From Metamycoplasma auris 15026 (GTDB lineage Bacteria > Bacillota_I > Bacilli_A > Mycoplasmatales > Metamycoplasmataceae): 64,000 nucleotides of DNA. Of the stretch, positions 52,554-64,000 are shown one piece after another. The stretch is taken from assembly GCF_000367765.1 (NCBI RefSeq), contig NZ_AORI01000011.1:1-64000 (forward strand), written 5' to 3'. The position numbers and the translations under genes are program-made. Below the pieces are notes generated by a model. It ran no database searches. It was not told where the DNA came from and was given only the letters and a program-made list of their open reading frames with translations. Position 1 is the stretch's first letter. Every line of letters starts with the position of its first letter.

Positions 52554-53395
52554 TTAGCCATTTTGCCCACTGTCGTTGATTTATATTCTGATAAAATATT
52601 ATTAATTTCCTCAAATGACTGAATTGAATTAACTACATGATAATGTGCCACTTTTAATGTAGAAGCAACTAAACCTAAGGTGGTGGTTGCAATACTTAAT
52701 AAACTTGCAGGAACAGCTGTTGCTCCAAAAGTTACCGCAGCTGTTGCATATAAAGCTGCTGCAGTAGCACCAGTAACAATTGATATACTTGTAATCTTTA
52801 TCGAAGCAGTAAGTAATCTATCTGCTAATTTCATCTTATCTAGTACAGAACTTTTTATTTTGTCTAATAAATTTTTAAAATCTAAAATTTTATTTTCCAC
52901 ATTCTTTGATGATTCAACGCCATCATCATTTACTGCAAATTTATTTTTAATATCAGTTACTATTCTCTTATAATAACTTTTTGCTTCCTTATTAGCATTA
53001 GTTTTTAGTGTTTTTATTTCCTTTAATGATTTAACTAATAGTGAATGTAATTCTTTATTAAATTTTGTTTGTGCTTCATTGCTATTATATAAATTTTTAT
53101 GTTGGTCTTGACTTATCATTCCTTTCTTTTGCATACTATCAACAAATTTTTTAAAAATTTCTTTATCCTTATTCCCAATTAAATTTTGAATATTCTTTTT
53201 TGCTGAAAGTTTTTCATCAAATTTGTCACCGATATTTTTAACTAAATCTTTTTCTTCAGATATAAAATCCTTAACTAAATCTAAAACCTTTGCCTCTTCA
53301 TCAGATAAATTTTCTACCTTTTCAACAGCTACACTATTTGCACTAAGTGGCAAAAATGATGCTGATAATGAATTAATTAATCTTAATAATTGCAT
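52547..53395 (-). CDS. Coiled-coil protein with Ala/Gly-rich hydrophobic segment (N-terminal part of toxin-like protein)
   Basis: A 282-residue frame as it stands. The start has AAGAAGG 7 bases before the ATG. The first 25 residues (LINSLSASFLPLSANS) are weakly signal-like. A Lys/Glu coiled region (about 25-190) follows, then an Ala/Gly/Thr-rich hydrophobic pair (194-255) that could form a membrane hairpin, then a short basic end. It stops at a TAA next to an A5 run. Restoring one A would read on into the downstream segments. No TGA codons. First gene of the accessory operon. Confidence 0.7.
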   Translation of the reverse strand: MQLLRLINSLSASFLPLSANSVAVEKVENLSDEEAKVLDLVKDFISEEKDLVKNIGDKFDEKLSAKKNIQNLIGNKDKEIFKKFVDSMQKKGMISQDQHKNLYNSNEAQTKFNKELHSLLVKSLKEIKTLKTNANKEAKSYYKRIVTDIKNKFAVNDDGVESSKNVENKILDFKNLLDKIKSSVLDKMKLADRLLTASIKITSISIVTGATAAALYATAAVTFGATAVPASLLSIATTTLGLVASTLKVAHYHVVNSIQSFEEINNILSEYKSTTVGKMAKN

Positions 53396-53562
53396 AATCT
53401 AGCCTTCTTTTTTTATCTTATTTCATTATTTTTTAATCAAATAAGATTAAATAGTTTAACCCTTAAATTAATCTAAATAACTAATTTTAATGACTATAAT
53501 TCCTTCTTTTCATTTTTATTTTATTACTTTATAAAAACTTGTTTTTAAGATATTAAAAAATA

Positions 53563-53603
53563 AAAAAATAGACACAAAAAAACATAATTTTGGTCTATTT
53601 TTG
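53563..53603. terminator. Terminator after the ABC-F gene
   Basis: AAAAATAGAC pairs with GTCTATTTTT around a 19-base A/T-rich loop, with T-runs on both strands, 30 bases past the ABC-F stop. Confidence 0.7.
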
Positions 53604-53632
53604 CTGAATAAAACTTAATTATTTTTTAGTAA

Positions 53633-55246
<1,614 letters not shown>

Positions 55247-55448
55247 CTAAAAACCTCCCATATATGTAAGCTATTTATTTAATAAATTAAAGAAAAATTT
55301 ATTGGTATTTTTATGCTTAATTTGTATAGATAAAAATTAATATAAAAATAGCCTAAATAAATTTATTTAAATGTTAACATATAAATAATTTTTTTTAGTC
55401 TTTAATGTCTAAAAATGCTTTATAATTATTTTGTCAAATTTCTTTCAT

Positions 55449-55524
55449 GCATCCTTAGCTCAGCCGGTAGAGCAAGGGACTCTTAATCCCTGGGTCGTGG
55501 GTTCGATCCCCACAGGATGTACCA
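55449..55524 (+). tRNA. tRNA-Lys (CTT anticodon)
   Basis: A 76-base cloverleaf: acceptor GCATCCT/AGGATGT with one G-U pair, D arm GCTC..GAGC, anticodon loop CTCTTAA (CTT), T arm GGTTCGATCCC, discriminator A and encoded CCA. It stands alone between two minus-strand genes. Confidence 0.95.
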
Positions 55525-55527
55525 AAT

Positions 55528-55559
55528 AAAAAAGACAAGGCTAAAACTTGTCTTTTTTT
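55528..55559. terminator. Terminator between tRNA-Lys and clpB
   Basis: AAAAAAGACAAG pairs with CTTGTCTTTTTT around a 7-base loop, with T-runs on both strands. It is just past the tRNA and about 25 bases past the clpB stop. Confidence 0.8.
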
Positions 55560-55583
55560 GTTGCATTTTTTAGTTAAAATCTC

Positions 55584-57740
55584 TTAGTTTTCTTGTTGTA
55601 ATTCCACACTTAAATCATTATTTTCCAAGGAAACTATAATTGAGCTATCATCTTTTACTTTATTGCTTAATATTAAATCAGCAATCTTATTTTCAATGTT
55701 ATTTTGAATATATCTTTTTATATTTCTAGCTCCAAAAGCAGGATTGTATGCTTTTGTTGCTATGAAATATGCTACATTATCATCAAAAACTAAATTAATC
55801 TTGGTATTGTCTTTAATTCTTTTATTTAATTTATCAAGTTCAAGGGTTACTATTTCTTTTATGTTATTTAAGCCTAAATAATCAAAAGGAATAATTTCAT
55901 CAATCCGATTGATAAATTCAGGTTTGAATTTTTTTAGAAGAATTGCATTAATTTCTTCCTTGGTTGGCATTCTATTGATAATTTCTTCGGATGCAACATT
56001 AGAAGTCATAATGATAATTGTATTTTTAAAATTAATTTTTCTTCCCTTATTGTCCGATAGCATTCCATCATCAAGAATTTGTAGCAATATATTTAAAACA
56101 TCAATGTGTGCTTTTTCAATTTCATCAAATAAAATAATTGAATAAGGATTTTGTCTTACTTTTTCACTTAGCTGTCCGCCATTATCATCATAGCCAATAT
56201 ATCCTGGAGGCGAACCTATTAATTTTGAAACGGAGTGTTTTTCCATATACTCAGACATATCCAATCTAATAATATGGCTTTCATCATCAAATAAATTGGC
56301 AGCTAAAGCTTTAGCTAATTCAGTTTTTCCTACTCCTGTTGGCCCTAAGAATAAAAAGCTGCCAATTGGACGGTTTGGGTCATTGATATTTACTTTGTTT
56401 CTTTTAATTGCTTCCGAAACTAATTTGATAGCTTCAGGTTGTCCTTTTATTCGTTTTGCTAAATTGGAAGCTAAATTTAGAAGTTTTGTTTTTTGGCTTT
56501 CAAGTAATTTTGTTATTGGAATTTTGGTTCATTTGCTTACAATATTTGCCACTTCTTCTTCATCAATTGTTTCTTTGATTAAACGATTTTCTAAACTACT
56601 TAATTTATTTTCAATTTCTTTTTTTGCTTCTTGGAGTTGGGGAATTAAAACATACATAATTTTAGATGCTTCTAAATATTTACCTTCTGATTGCAAAATT
56701 GGTAGTTGTCTTCTTAAATCATCAATATTATCTTTATAGCTTGATAATTTTGCTATCAACTCTTTTTCATGATTTCATTGATTTATTAATTTGGAATGCT
56801 CTTCTTTTAGATGATTTAAATTCTCTTTGATACTTATAATGCGGTCTTTGTTATTAGATAAATTCTTGTCAACTGAATTTTCAATTGCAGCTTTTTCAAT
56901 TTCAAGCTTAGCAATTTCATAATTAAGCTTTTCAATTGGTTCAGGTATATATTTCATTTCTGTTTTAATATTAGAAGCAGCTTCATCAATCAAATCAATA
57001 GCCTTATCTGGCAAGAAACGATCCGAAATATATCTTGCAGATAAATTTGCAGCAGCAACTAAGGCTTCATCTTTAATTTTTACTTCATGAAATGTTTCAT
57101 AGCGTTCTTTTATTCCTCTTAGAATAGTAATAGTGTCTTGCACTGAAGGTTCAGCTATATAAATTTTTTGCATTCTTCTTTCTAAGGCAGAATCTTTTTC
57201 AATATGTTTCCGATATTCATCTAAAGTAGTTGCACCAATTAAATGTAGCTGTCCTCTTGCCATCATGGGTTTTAGCATGTTAGCTATATCCAAACTACTT
57301 TCGCCACTTTGTCCAGCTCCTACAATCATATGAATTTCATCAATAAACAAAATAATATCGTCATTTGCTTCTTCAATTTTTTTAAGAATACTTTGCATTC
57401 GCTCTTCAAATTGTCCCCGATAGGAAGTGCCAGCAATAATTGAAGAAATATTAAGTTCGTAAACTTTTTTATTTTTAAGATTTTCAGGAACTTGGTTTTC
57501 AATAATTTTTTGGGCTAAACCTTCAACAATCGCAGTTTTCCCAACTCCTGGCTCTCCTACTAAAACTGGATTATTTTTCGTTTTCCGCGACAAAATTCTT
57601 ACTAGAGATCTTATTTCTTCGTCACGATTAATGACTAATTCTAATTTTCTTTCTAAGGCAAGTTGCGTTAAATTTCTTCCAAATTGGTTCAAAGGATCTT
57701 TAATTTCTTTATCTTCTGCTGGTGTTCATGATGCATGCAT
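55584..57740 (-). CDS. clpB: Chaperone ClpB without N-terminal domain
   Basis: A 718-residue Hsp100 disaggregase. It starts at the linker to the first AAA+ domain ([14 protein letters not shown]), so the usual N-terminal substrate domain (about 150 residues) is absent. AAA1 has GEPGVGKTA and FIDEIHM. A middle coiled-coil domain (about 300-420) is present, as expected for ClpB rather than ClpC. AAA2 has [17 protein letters not shown] and [12 protein letters not shown] lies 8 bases before the ATG. A CIRCE element lies upstream, pointing to HrcA heat-shock control. Confidence 0.94.
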
Positions 57741-57798
57741 AATTTAGTCTCCTTCCATAAATAAAACTAATTAATCTAAAAAAGATTATAACACAATT

Positions 57799-57825
57799 TT
57801 AGCACTCTAATTAATTAAGTGCTAA
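57799..57825 (-). promoter_or_regulatory. CIRCE operator (HrcA binding site)
   Basis: TTAGCACTC, nine bases, then AAGTGCTAA. On the coding strand it reads TTAGCACTT-N9-GAGTGCTAA, one base from the consensus TTAGCACTC-N9-GAGTGCTAA. It lies 59 bases upstream of the clpB ATG, in the promoter region, so clpB should be repressed by HrcA and induced by heat. Confidence 0.9.
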
Positions 57826-57941
57826 ATTATTTCTTTTTTATTTTTCTTAAATGTTTAAATATTTAGTTTTAAGAAAATTTAAGTATTAAAATATTTACAG
57901 GTTATCTTAATTAAGAATTTAATTAATATAACCACTTGAGC

Positions 57942-58418
57942 ATGATTACATTAGATGGAAAAAGATTTTGAATAACCTATATAGCACTAAATATCAGTCT
58001 ATTATTGGTATTTGGCGCAGTGGCATTTAGTAATTATTCAATGCTAACTGGCTATATTATAGGAAATATAAGCTTTCTATTTTTTTTATTAAGCCTTAAA
58101 TTAGTTATGAAATTACTAAGTAATGTTGCAAATAATAAAAAAAATAAAACAAAAAAAGAAAAAAAAGATTCACATATTTATTTTTTTACTGCGTTTCTTA
58201 TTTTTCTTTTAGGTTTGCTTTTAAATATTGGTTTATTTGTTTTATTTATTTGAATAAATTATTTTTATCATACTAAATTTGATAACAGTTCAAATATTGC
58301 TTTTTTTCCATTTAATACAATAGCAATGACAGCTCCTCATTTGCTTTTATCGGTACATGTAATAATTTGGGGCTTTCTTGCTTTAATCAAAAATAAAAAG
58401 AAAAAGAAAGGAGAATAG
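57942..58418 (+). CDS. Small membrane protein at the start of the ATP synthase operon (AtpI-like)
   Basis: A 158-residue protein with four TM helices, a Lys-rich loop (about residues 65-80) and a Lys-rich C terminus. Two TGA-Trp codons. Its stop directly abuts the atpB ATG (TAGATG), so it is cotranscribed. In mollicutes such a protein, often called AtpI-like, heads the F-ATPase operon; AtpI proteins help assemble the c-ring. Sequence similarity to AtpI itself is weak, so the call rests on position and topology. Confidence 0.7.
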
Positions 58419-59219
58419 ATGGATAAGCTAATAAATCTTCATTGATTTGGTGCAAATGAATTGAATGCCAACCAAATTTTTTCTTTAATTGTTTTAATGT
58501 TTTTGGTTTTGGTTTTATCAATTCTAATCTTCATTGCAATTAAAAGGCAAAAAATCAATCAAGCACCAAGCGCCACAGTTATATTAGTTGAAAGCATTGT
58601 CATTGGCGGAGATAATTTCTTTAGTGATACACATGAATCTAAATTTGATAAAGCAAATCCATATTTAATATCCTTATTTGCATTTATTTTTTTTGGAAAT
58701 TTACTTTCTGTTGTTGGACTTGCTCCCATTGGAAGTAGTTTGTCTGCTGTGCTAGCAGCAACAATTGTAACTTGGCTAGGAACAGCTGGGATTGGCATTG
58801 CATATAATAAGTTTAAATACATAATTAAACTTCTCAATCCCCTTGAATTTGCATCCAACTACTCGCCAATTATTTCTTTAACATTCCGTTTATATGGAAA
58901 TATTATTGGGGGAGTGGTGCTTGCTTCTTTAACTACTATGTTTCTAAATAACATATGAGCAAAAATTATTGGAGTACCTGTAACTTCAGATGCAACAACA
59001 TTTAATCCCTTTGGCATTTTAGTTATTCCTGCATTTAATTTGTATTTTGATATTTTTGCAGGAATGATTCAAGCATTTGTTTTTGTTGTGTTAACAATGT
59101 CATACTGAAGCCAAGCAGCAGAAGTTGATGTGAAAGAGAAACATAAGAAAAAAATTAGAGACTGAAAGAAAAAAATTATTGCTAATAAGCAAGAAAAAAA
59201 TACTATGGCAGTAGTATAA
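58419..59219 (+). CDS. atpB: ATP synthase F0 subunit a
   Basis: A 266-residue membrane subunit that forms the proton half-channels against the c-ring. It carries ESIVIGGDNFF near the N terminus, NLLSVVGLAPIGSS, the essential arginine in SLTFRLYGNIIGG (about residue 160) and IPAFNLYFDIFAGMIQAFVF at the C-terminal helix. Three or more TGA-Trp codons. The start directly follows the TAG of the preceding gene. Confidence 0.95.
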
Positions 59220-59247
59220 AATTAAAAATAAGATAGGAGAAAATATC

Positions 59248-59553
59248 ATGATTGATAAATTAGATAAACTTTCTGAAACAGTATTAAGTTTTAGTAATAC
59301 TGGTGCAGGTTTCAAAGATGGAAATTATCCTTTTGCATACGGGTTAACTATGTTAGGAGCAGGAGTTGCAATTTGTGGTTCTGGTGTTGTTTCTTTAGGA
59401 CAAGGGATTGCTGTTGCTAAAGCCTGTGAAGCAGTTGGAAGAAATCCAGAAGCCCTTTCAAAAGTTCGTACCTTATTAATTCTTGGGCTAGCTATTGTTG
59501 AAACAGCTTCAATTTATTGTTTAGTTATTGCTTTATTATTAATTTTTGTTTAG
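59248..59553 (+). CDS. atpE: ATP synthase F0 subunit c
   Basis: A 101-residue proteolipid, two TM helices: a Gly-rich first helix (LGAGVAICGSGVVSLGQGIAV), a polar loop with GRNPEALSKVR, and the second helix with the proton-carrying Glu in AIVETASIY. The N-terminal extension of about 30 residues is longer than in most bacteria. AGGAGAAA precedes the ATG. No TGA codon. Confidence 0.97.
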   Translation: MIDKLDKLSETVLSFSNTGAGFKDGNYPFAYGLTMLGAGVAICGSGVVSLGQGIAVAKACEAVGRNPEALSKVRTLLILGLAIVETASIYCLVIALLLIFV

Positions 59554-59607
59554 TTATAAAAAATACTTAAAAATAAAGATTAGTTAAAACTAGTAAAGAA
59601 GCTAATT

Positions 59608-60168
59608 ATGAATGCAAATTTGAATTTAATTGCAAAAATGAATACACATAGAGCAGCTAGTATAAGTGAAGAGTTAGAAAAAACATTTAAAGGACTATCA
59701 TTCAACTGAACTTTGTTTGTTTTTTCACTTATTGTTTTAATGGTGGTCACTGCAATTATTACTTTTTTAGTTTATAAACCATTAAAAAAGATGGTAAAAG
59801 AACGCCAAAAATTTATTCAAGAAAATATTGATGCTTCCATTAAAGCAAAAGATGAAGCTCTAAAAATTCAAGAAGAGCGTGACTTAAAAATCATCGAAGC
59901 AACTAATCAAGCAAAAACAATTATTGAAAATGCCAGAGCTGAAAGTGAAAGAATTGTCAACACTGGTGCTGAAGCAGCTAAGAAAAAAGTTGAAATGATG
60001 CTTGAACAAGCTGAAGTTTTAATATCAAAAAGAAGAGACCAATTTAATAAAGAGCAAAAAAGAATTGTTATGGAAAATGCAGTGGAAATTGCAAAAAAAA
60101 TTATTGGACGTGAAATTAAAGATAACGACAATATTAAACTAATTAATGAAGTATTAGATAAAAGTTAA
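59608..60168 (+). CDS. atpF: ATP synthase F0 subunit b
   Basis: A 186-residue stalk protein: a short N terminus, one TM helix (about residues 34-54), then a long charged helix (EERDLKIIEATNQAKTIIE..RAESERIVNTGAEAA) that dimerises and holds the F1 head. One TGA-Trp (NWTLF) lies just before the TM helix. It is not a lipoprotein, unlike subunit b of some other mycoplasmas. Next gene starts 10 bases later. Confidence 0.93.
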
Positions 60169-60178
60169 ACCTTAAATC

Positions 60179-60712
60179 ATGACTGAATTAAATGAAACGA
60201 TTAACAATTGAACATTTGCGCTCTTTGATTTGGCAAGAGAATCAGATGCTTTATTAGCCCAATTAAGCAATGATTGTGCTGAGATTTTAAAAATTATTAA
60301 ACAAAATAAAGAATATTTAAAAATCTTGAATTCTTTTGATTTGCCAAATGAAAAAAAATATCAAATGATTGATGAAGCTTTTATTTCTTACCATCCATAC
60401 ATCGTTAATATCATTAAATTAGCAACCAAAAAACATATGGTTAAGTATCTTGATATCATTCTTCATCATTTCATTGAATTATCAAACGATAAATTAAATA
60501 TTAAATATGGATATGTTTATTCAACAAAAAAACTAACTGAAAAAGAAATTACAAAACTCCAAACCAAGTTATCAAACAAATTCAGTGCAAAAATAATCCT
60601 CACAAATATCATCGATCCAAATTTAATTGGTGGAATAAAAATCAAAGTTGATGAATTTCTTATTGATAACTCAATATTAGGTAAGTTAAACAAAATTAAA
60701 GCATTAGCATAA
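60179..60712 (+). CDS. atpH: ATP synthase F1 subunit delta
   Basis: A 177-residue connector between the b stalk and the alpha subunits. The N-terminal helical domain starts after a TGA-Trp ([14 protein letters not shown]), and the C-terminal part has [33 protein letters not shown] and [22 protein letters not shown], the OSCP/delta signature. It starts 10 bases after atpF. Confidence 0.93.
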
Positions 60713-60740
60713 AAAAAATATAAATAAGAAAGGAATAATC

Positions 60741-62302
60741 ATGGCAATAAAACCAAGTGATTTATCTGCAATTATTAAAGATCAAATTAAGAATTTTAAT
60801 GAAACATTTACCTATGATGAAGTAGGCCGTGTTATTACTGTTGGGGATGGTATTGCTTTAGTAAGCGGACTTAATAATATTGAATATGGTGAGTTAGTAA
60901 TTTTTGAATGTGGCATTGTTGGAATGGCACTAAATTTAGAAGAAGAATTAGTTGGTATTGTTGTCATGGGTGATGATAGAAATATCGTTGAAAATTCATC
61001 CGTAAAAAGAACACATGAAGTTATTTCAGTAAAAGTTGGTGACGCATTATTAGGAAGAGTTATTAACGGACTTGCAAAACCTATTGATGGCAAAGGAAAA
61101 ATTGATGCTGAAATTAGCCGGCCAATTTTTAAAATTGCCCCAGGTGTTATGACTAGAAAAGAAGTTTCGGAACCTCTTCACACAGGCATTTTAGCAATTG
61201 ATGCCTTAATTCCAATTGGTAAAGGTCAACGTGAACTAATTATAGGTGATCGGCAAACTGGAAAAACAGCCATTGCAATTGATACTATTTTGAACCAAAA
61301 AAATAAGGATGTATATTGTATTTATGTTGCCATTGGCCAAAAGAATTCAACAATAACTCAAATAGTGGATCAACTAGCAAAGAATGATGCTCTAAAATAT
61401 ACAGTAATAGTTGCCACTTCTGCATCAGATAGTGCACCATTGCAATATATAGCTCCATATACAGGAGTGACAATCGCTGAAGAATGAATGTCAAAAGGTA
61501 AAAATGTTTTGATTGTTTATGATGATTTATCAAAACATGCTGTTGCTTATCGGACACTTTCTTTATTACTAAGAAGACCACCTGGTCGTGAAGCATATCC
61601 TGGCGATGTTTTCTATTTACACTCCCAACTTCTTGAAAGATCAGCAAGATTAGATGTTGATTATGGAGGTGGTTCAGTTACAGCTCTTCCTATCATTGAA
61701 ACACAAGCAGAAGATATTTCAGCTTATATTCCAACAAATGTAATATCTATTACTGATGGCCAAATTTTTACAAAAGAATCCTTATTTAACTCAGGGCAAA
61801 GACCTGCTATTGATGTTGGCTATTCAGTGAGTCGGGTAGGTTCAGCTGCACAAACGAAAATGACTAAAAAAATTGTTTCAAGTTTAAAACTTGAATTAGC
61901 ACAATATAATGAAATGCAAGCATTCTCACAATTTGGATCTGATCTTGACCAAAATACAAGAACAATTCTTGACCATGGTTCAAAAGTCTACGAGCTTCTA
62001 AAACAACCGCAATTTTCTCCATATTCTTCTGTCGAACAAATTATTTTATTATTCGCAGCAAAATACCGTTTGATTAATGTCATTCCTAAAAATCTAATAA
62101 CTAAATATGCAACTAATTTGCTAACACATTTCTCAACAAACCCAGAAGCAACAAAAATCATGCGTAAGATCTTTGAATCTACTGATTGAAGTAATGAATT
62201 AATTGAGCAAATATATGACCAAATAATTCTATTCAATAGTGCATTTATTAAGACTATTCCTATGTATGTAGCTGAAAATTACAGTTTAGTTCCAGAATTA
62301 CC

Positions 62303-62324
<22 letters not shown>
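60741..62324 (+). CDS. atpA: ATP synthase F1 subunit alpha
   Basis: A 527-residue non-catalytic nucleotide-binding subunit. Walker [12 protein letters not shown] (about residues 170-180), [27 protein letters not shown] and the [10 protein letters not shown] segment (with the conserved Arg) are present. Three TGA-Trp codons. AAAGGA lies about 6 bases before the ATG. Its 3' end overlaps atpG by 22 bases. Confidence 0.97.

Positions 62325-64000
<1,676 letters not shown>

Overview
The window is one strongly AT-rich chromosomal stretch of a wall-less mollicute. Almost every conserved gene is interrupted by in-frame TGA codons that fall where relatives have tryptophan, so genetic code 4 applies and all coordinates here were rebuilt with TGA read as Trp. 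Prolipoproteins of the MKKxNKxLLSxxS...C type, a P80-family lipoprotein, an MG185-189-like nuclease/ABC operon and an mraZ-rsmH-ftsZ cluster suggest Mycoplasma sensu lato, possibly the hominis group (Metamycoplasma). The species is an inference, not a reading.

Layout. 1-6.4 kb: a surface lipoprotein, rpsO, tRNA-Ile, rplM-rpsI, rsmE, ftsZ, rsmH and mraZ, all on the minus strand. 6.4-6.9 kb: tRNA Thr/Asn/Glu/Val. 7-10.8 kb: an M42 aminopeptidase, a dimeric dUTPase, a lipoprotein, tRNA-Leu and a membrane protein. 11.1-18.6 kb: an operon with P80 lipoprotein, thermonuclease lipoprotein, ABC ATPase with a very long helical insert, two permeases and a 63-residue membrane protein, read here as a surface nucleic-acid degradation and uptake machine. 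18.7-27.9 kb: secA, nudix, then dnaX-ybaB-recR-tmk-holB-rsmI and rpsT. 28-32.1 kb: DUF45 metallopeptidase, a NERD-like protein, a cysteine-rich tail-anchored protein and a BspA-like DUF285 surface protein. 32.1-34.9 kb: thrS and trpS. 35-40.4 kb: an EIIB-like membrane protein lacking the active cysteine, a giant SF1 helicase and a membrane protein. 40.4-49.4 kb: def, CorC, an M28 peptidase lipoprotein, DUF2130, a DUF285 lipoprotein, an unknown protein and alcohol dehydrogenase. 49.6-53.4 kb: an accessory locus. 53.6-57.8 kb: a degenerate ABC-F protein, tRNA-Lys and clpB under CIRCE. 57.9-64 kb: the F-type ATP synthase operon, cut inside atpD at the window edge.

The most interesting region is 49.6-53.4 kb (minus strand). 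A protein with coiled-coil and Ala/Gly-rich hydrophobic segments is split from its C-terminal domain by two single-base frameshifts. It is followed, 7 bases later, by three paralogous three-TM membrane proteins, two of them recently duplicated. This is the layout of a polymorphic toxin with an immunity-gene array, or of a phase-variable surface module. No function could be assigned from the sequence alone.

Other points of note: a 24-A tract just upstream of the P80 gene; an extremely long, internally repeated insert in the ABC ATPase; a 10-Cys metallothionein-like segment; a likely AUA or AUU start for rsmH; a plus-strand small-RNA candidate between ftsZ and rsmH; and a lipoprotein promoter with an oligo-A spacer used at least twice.
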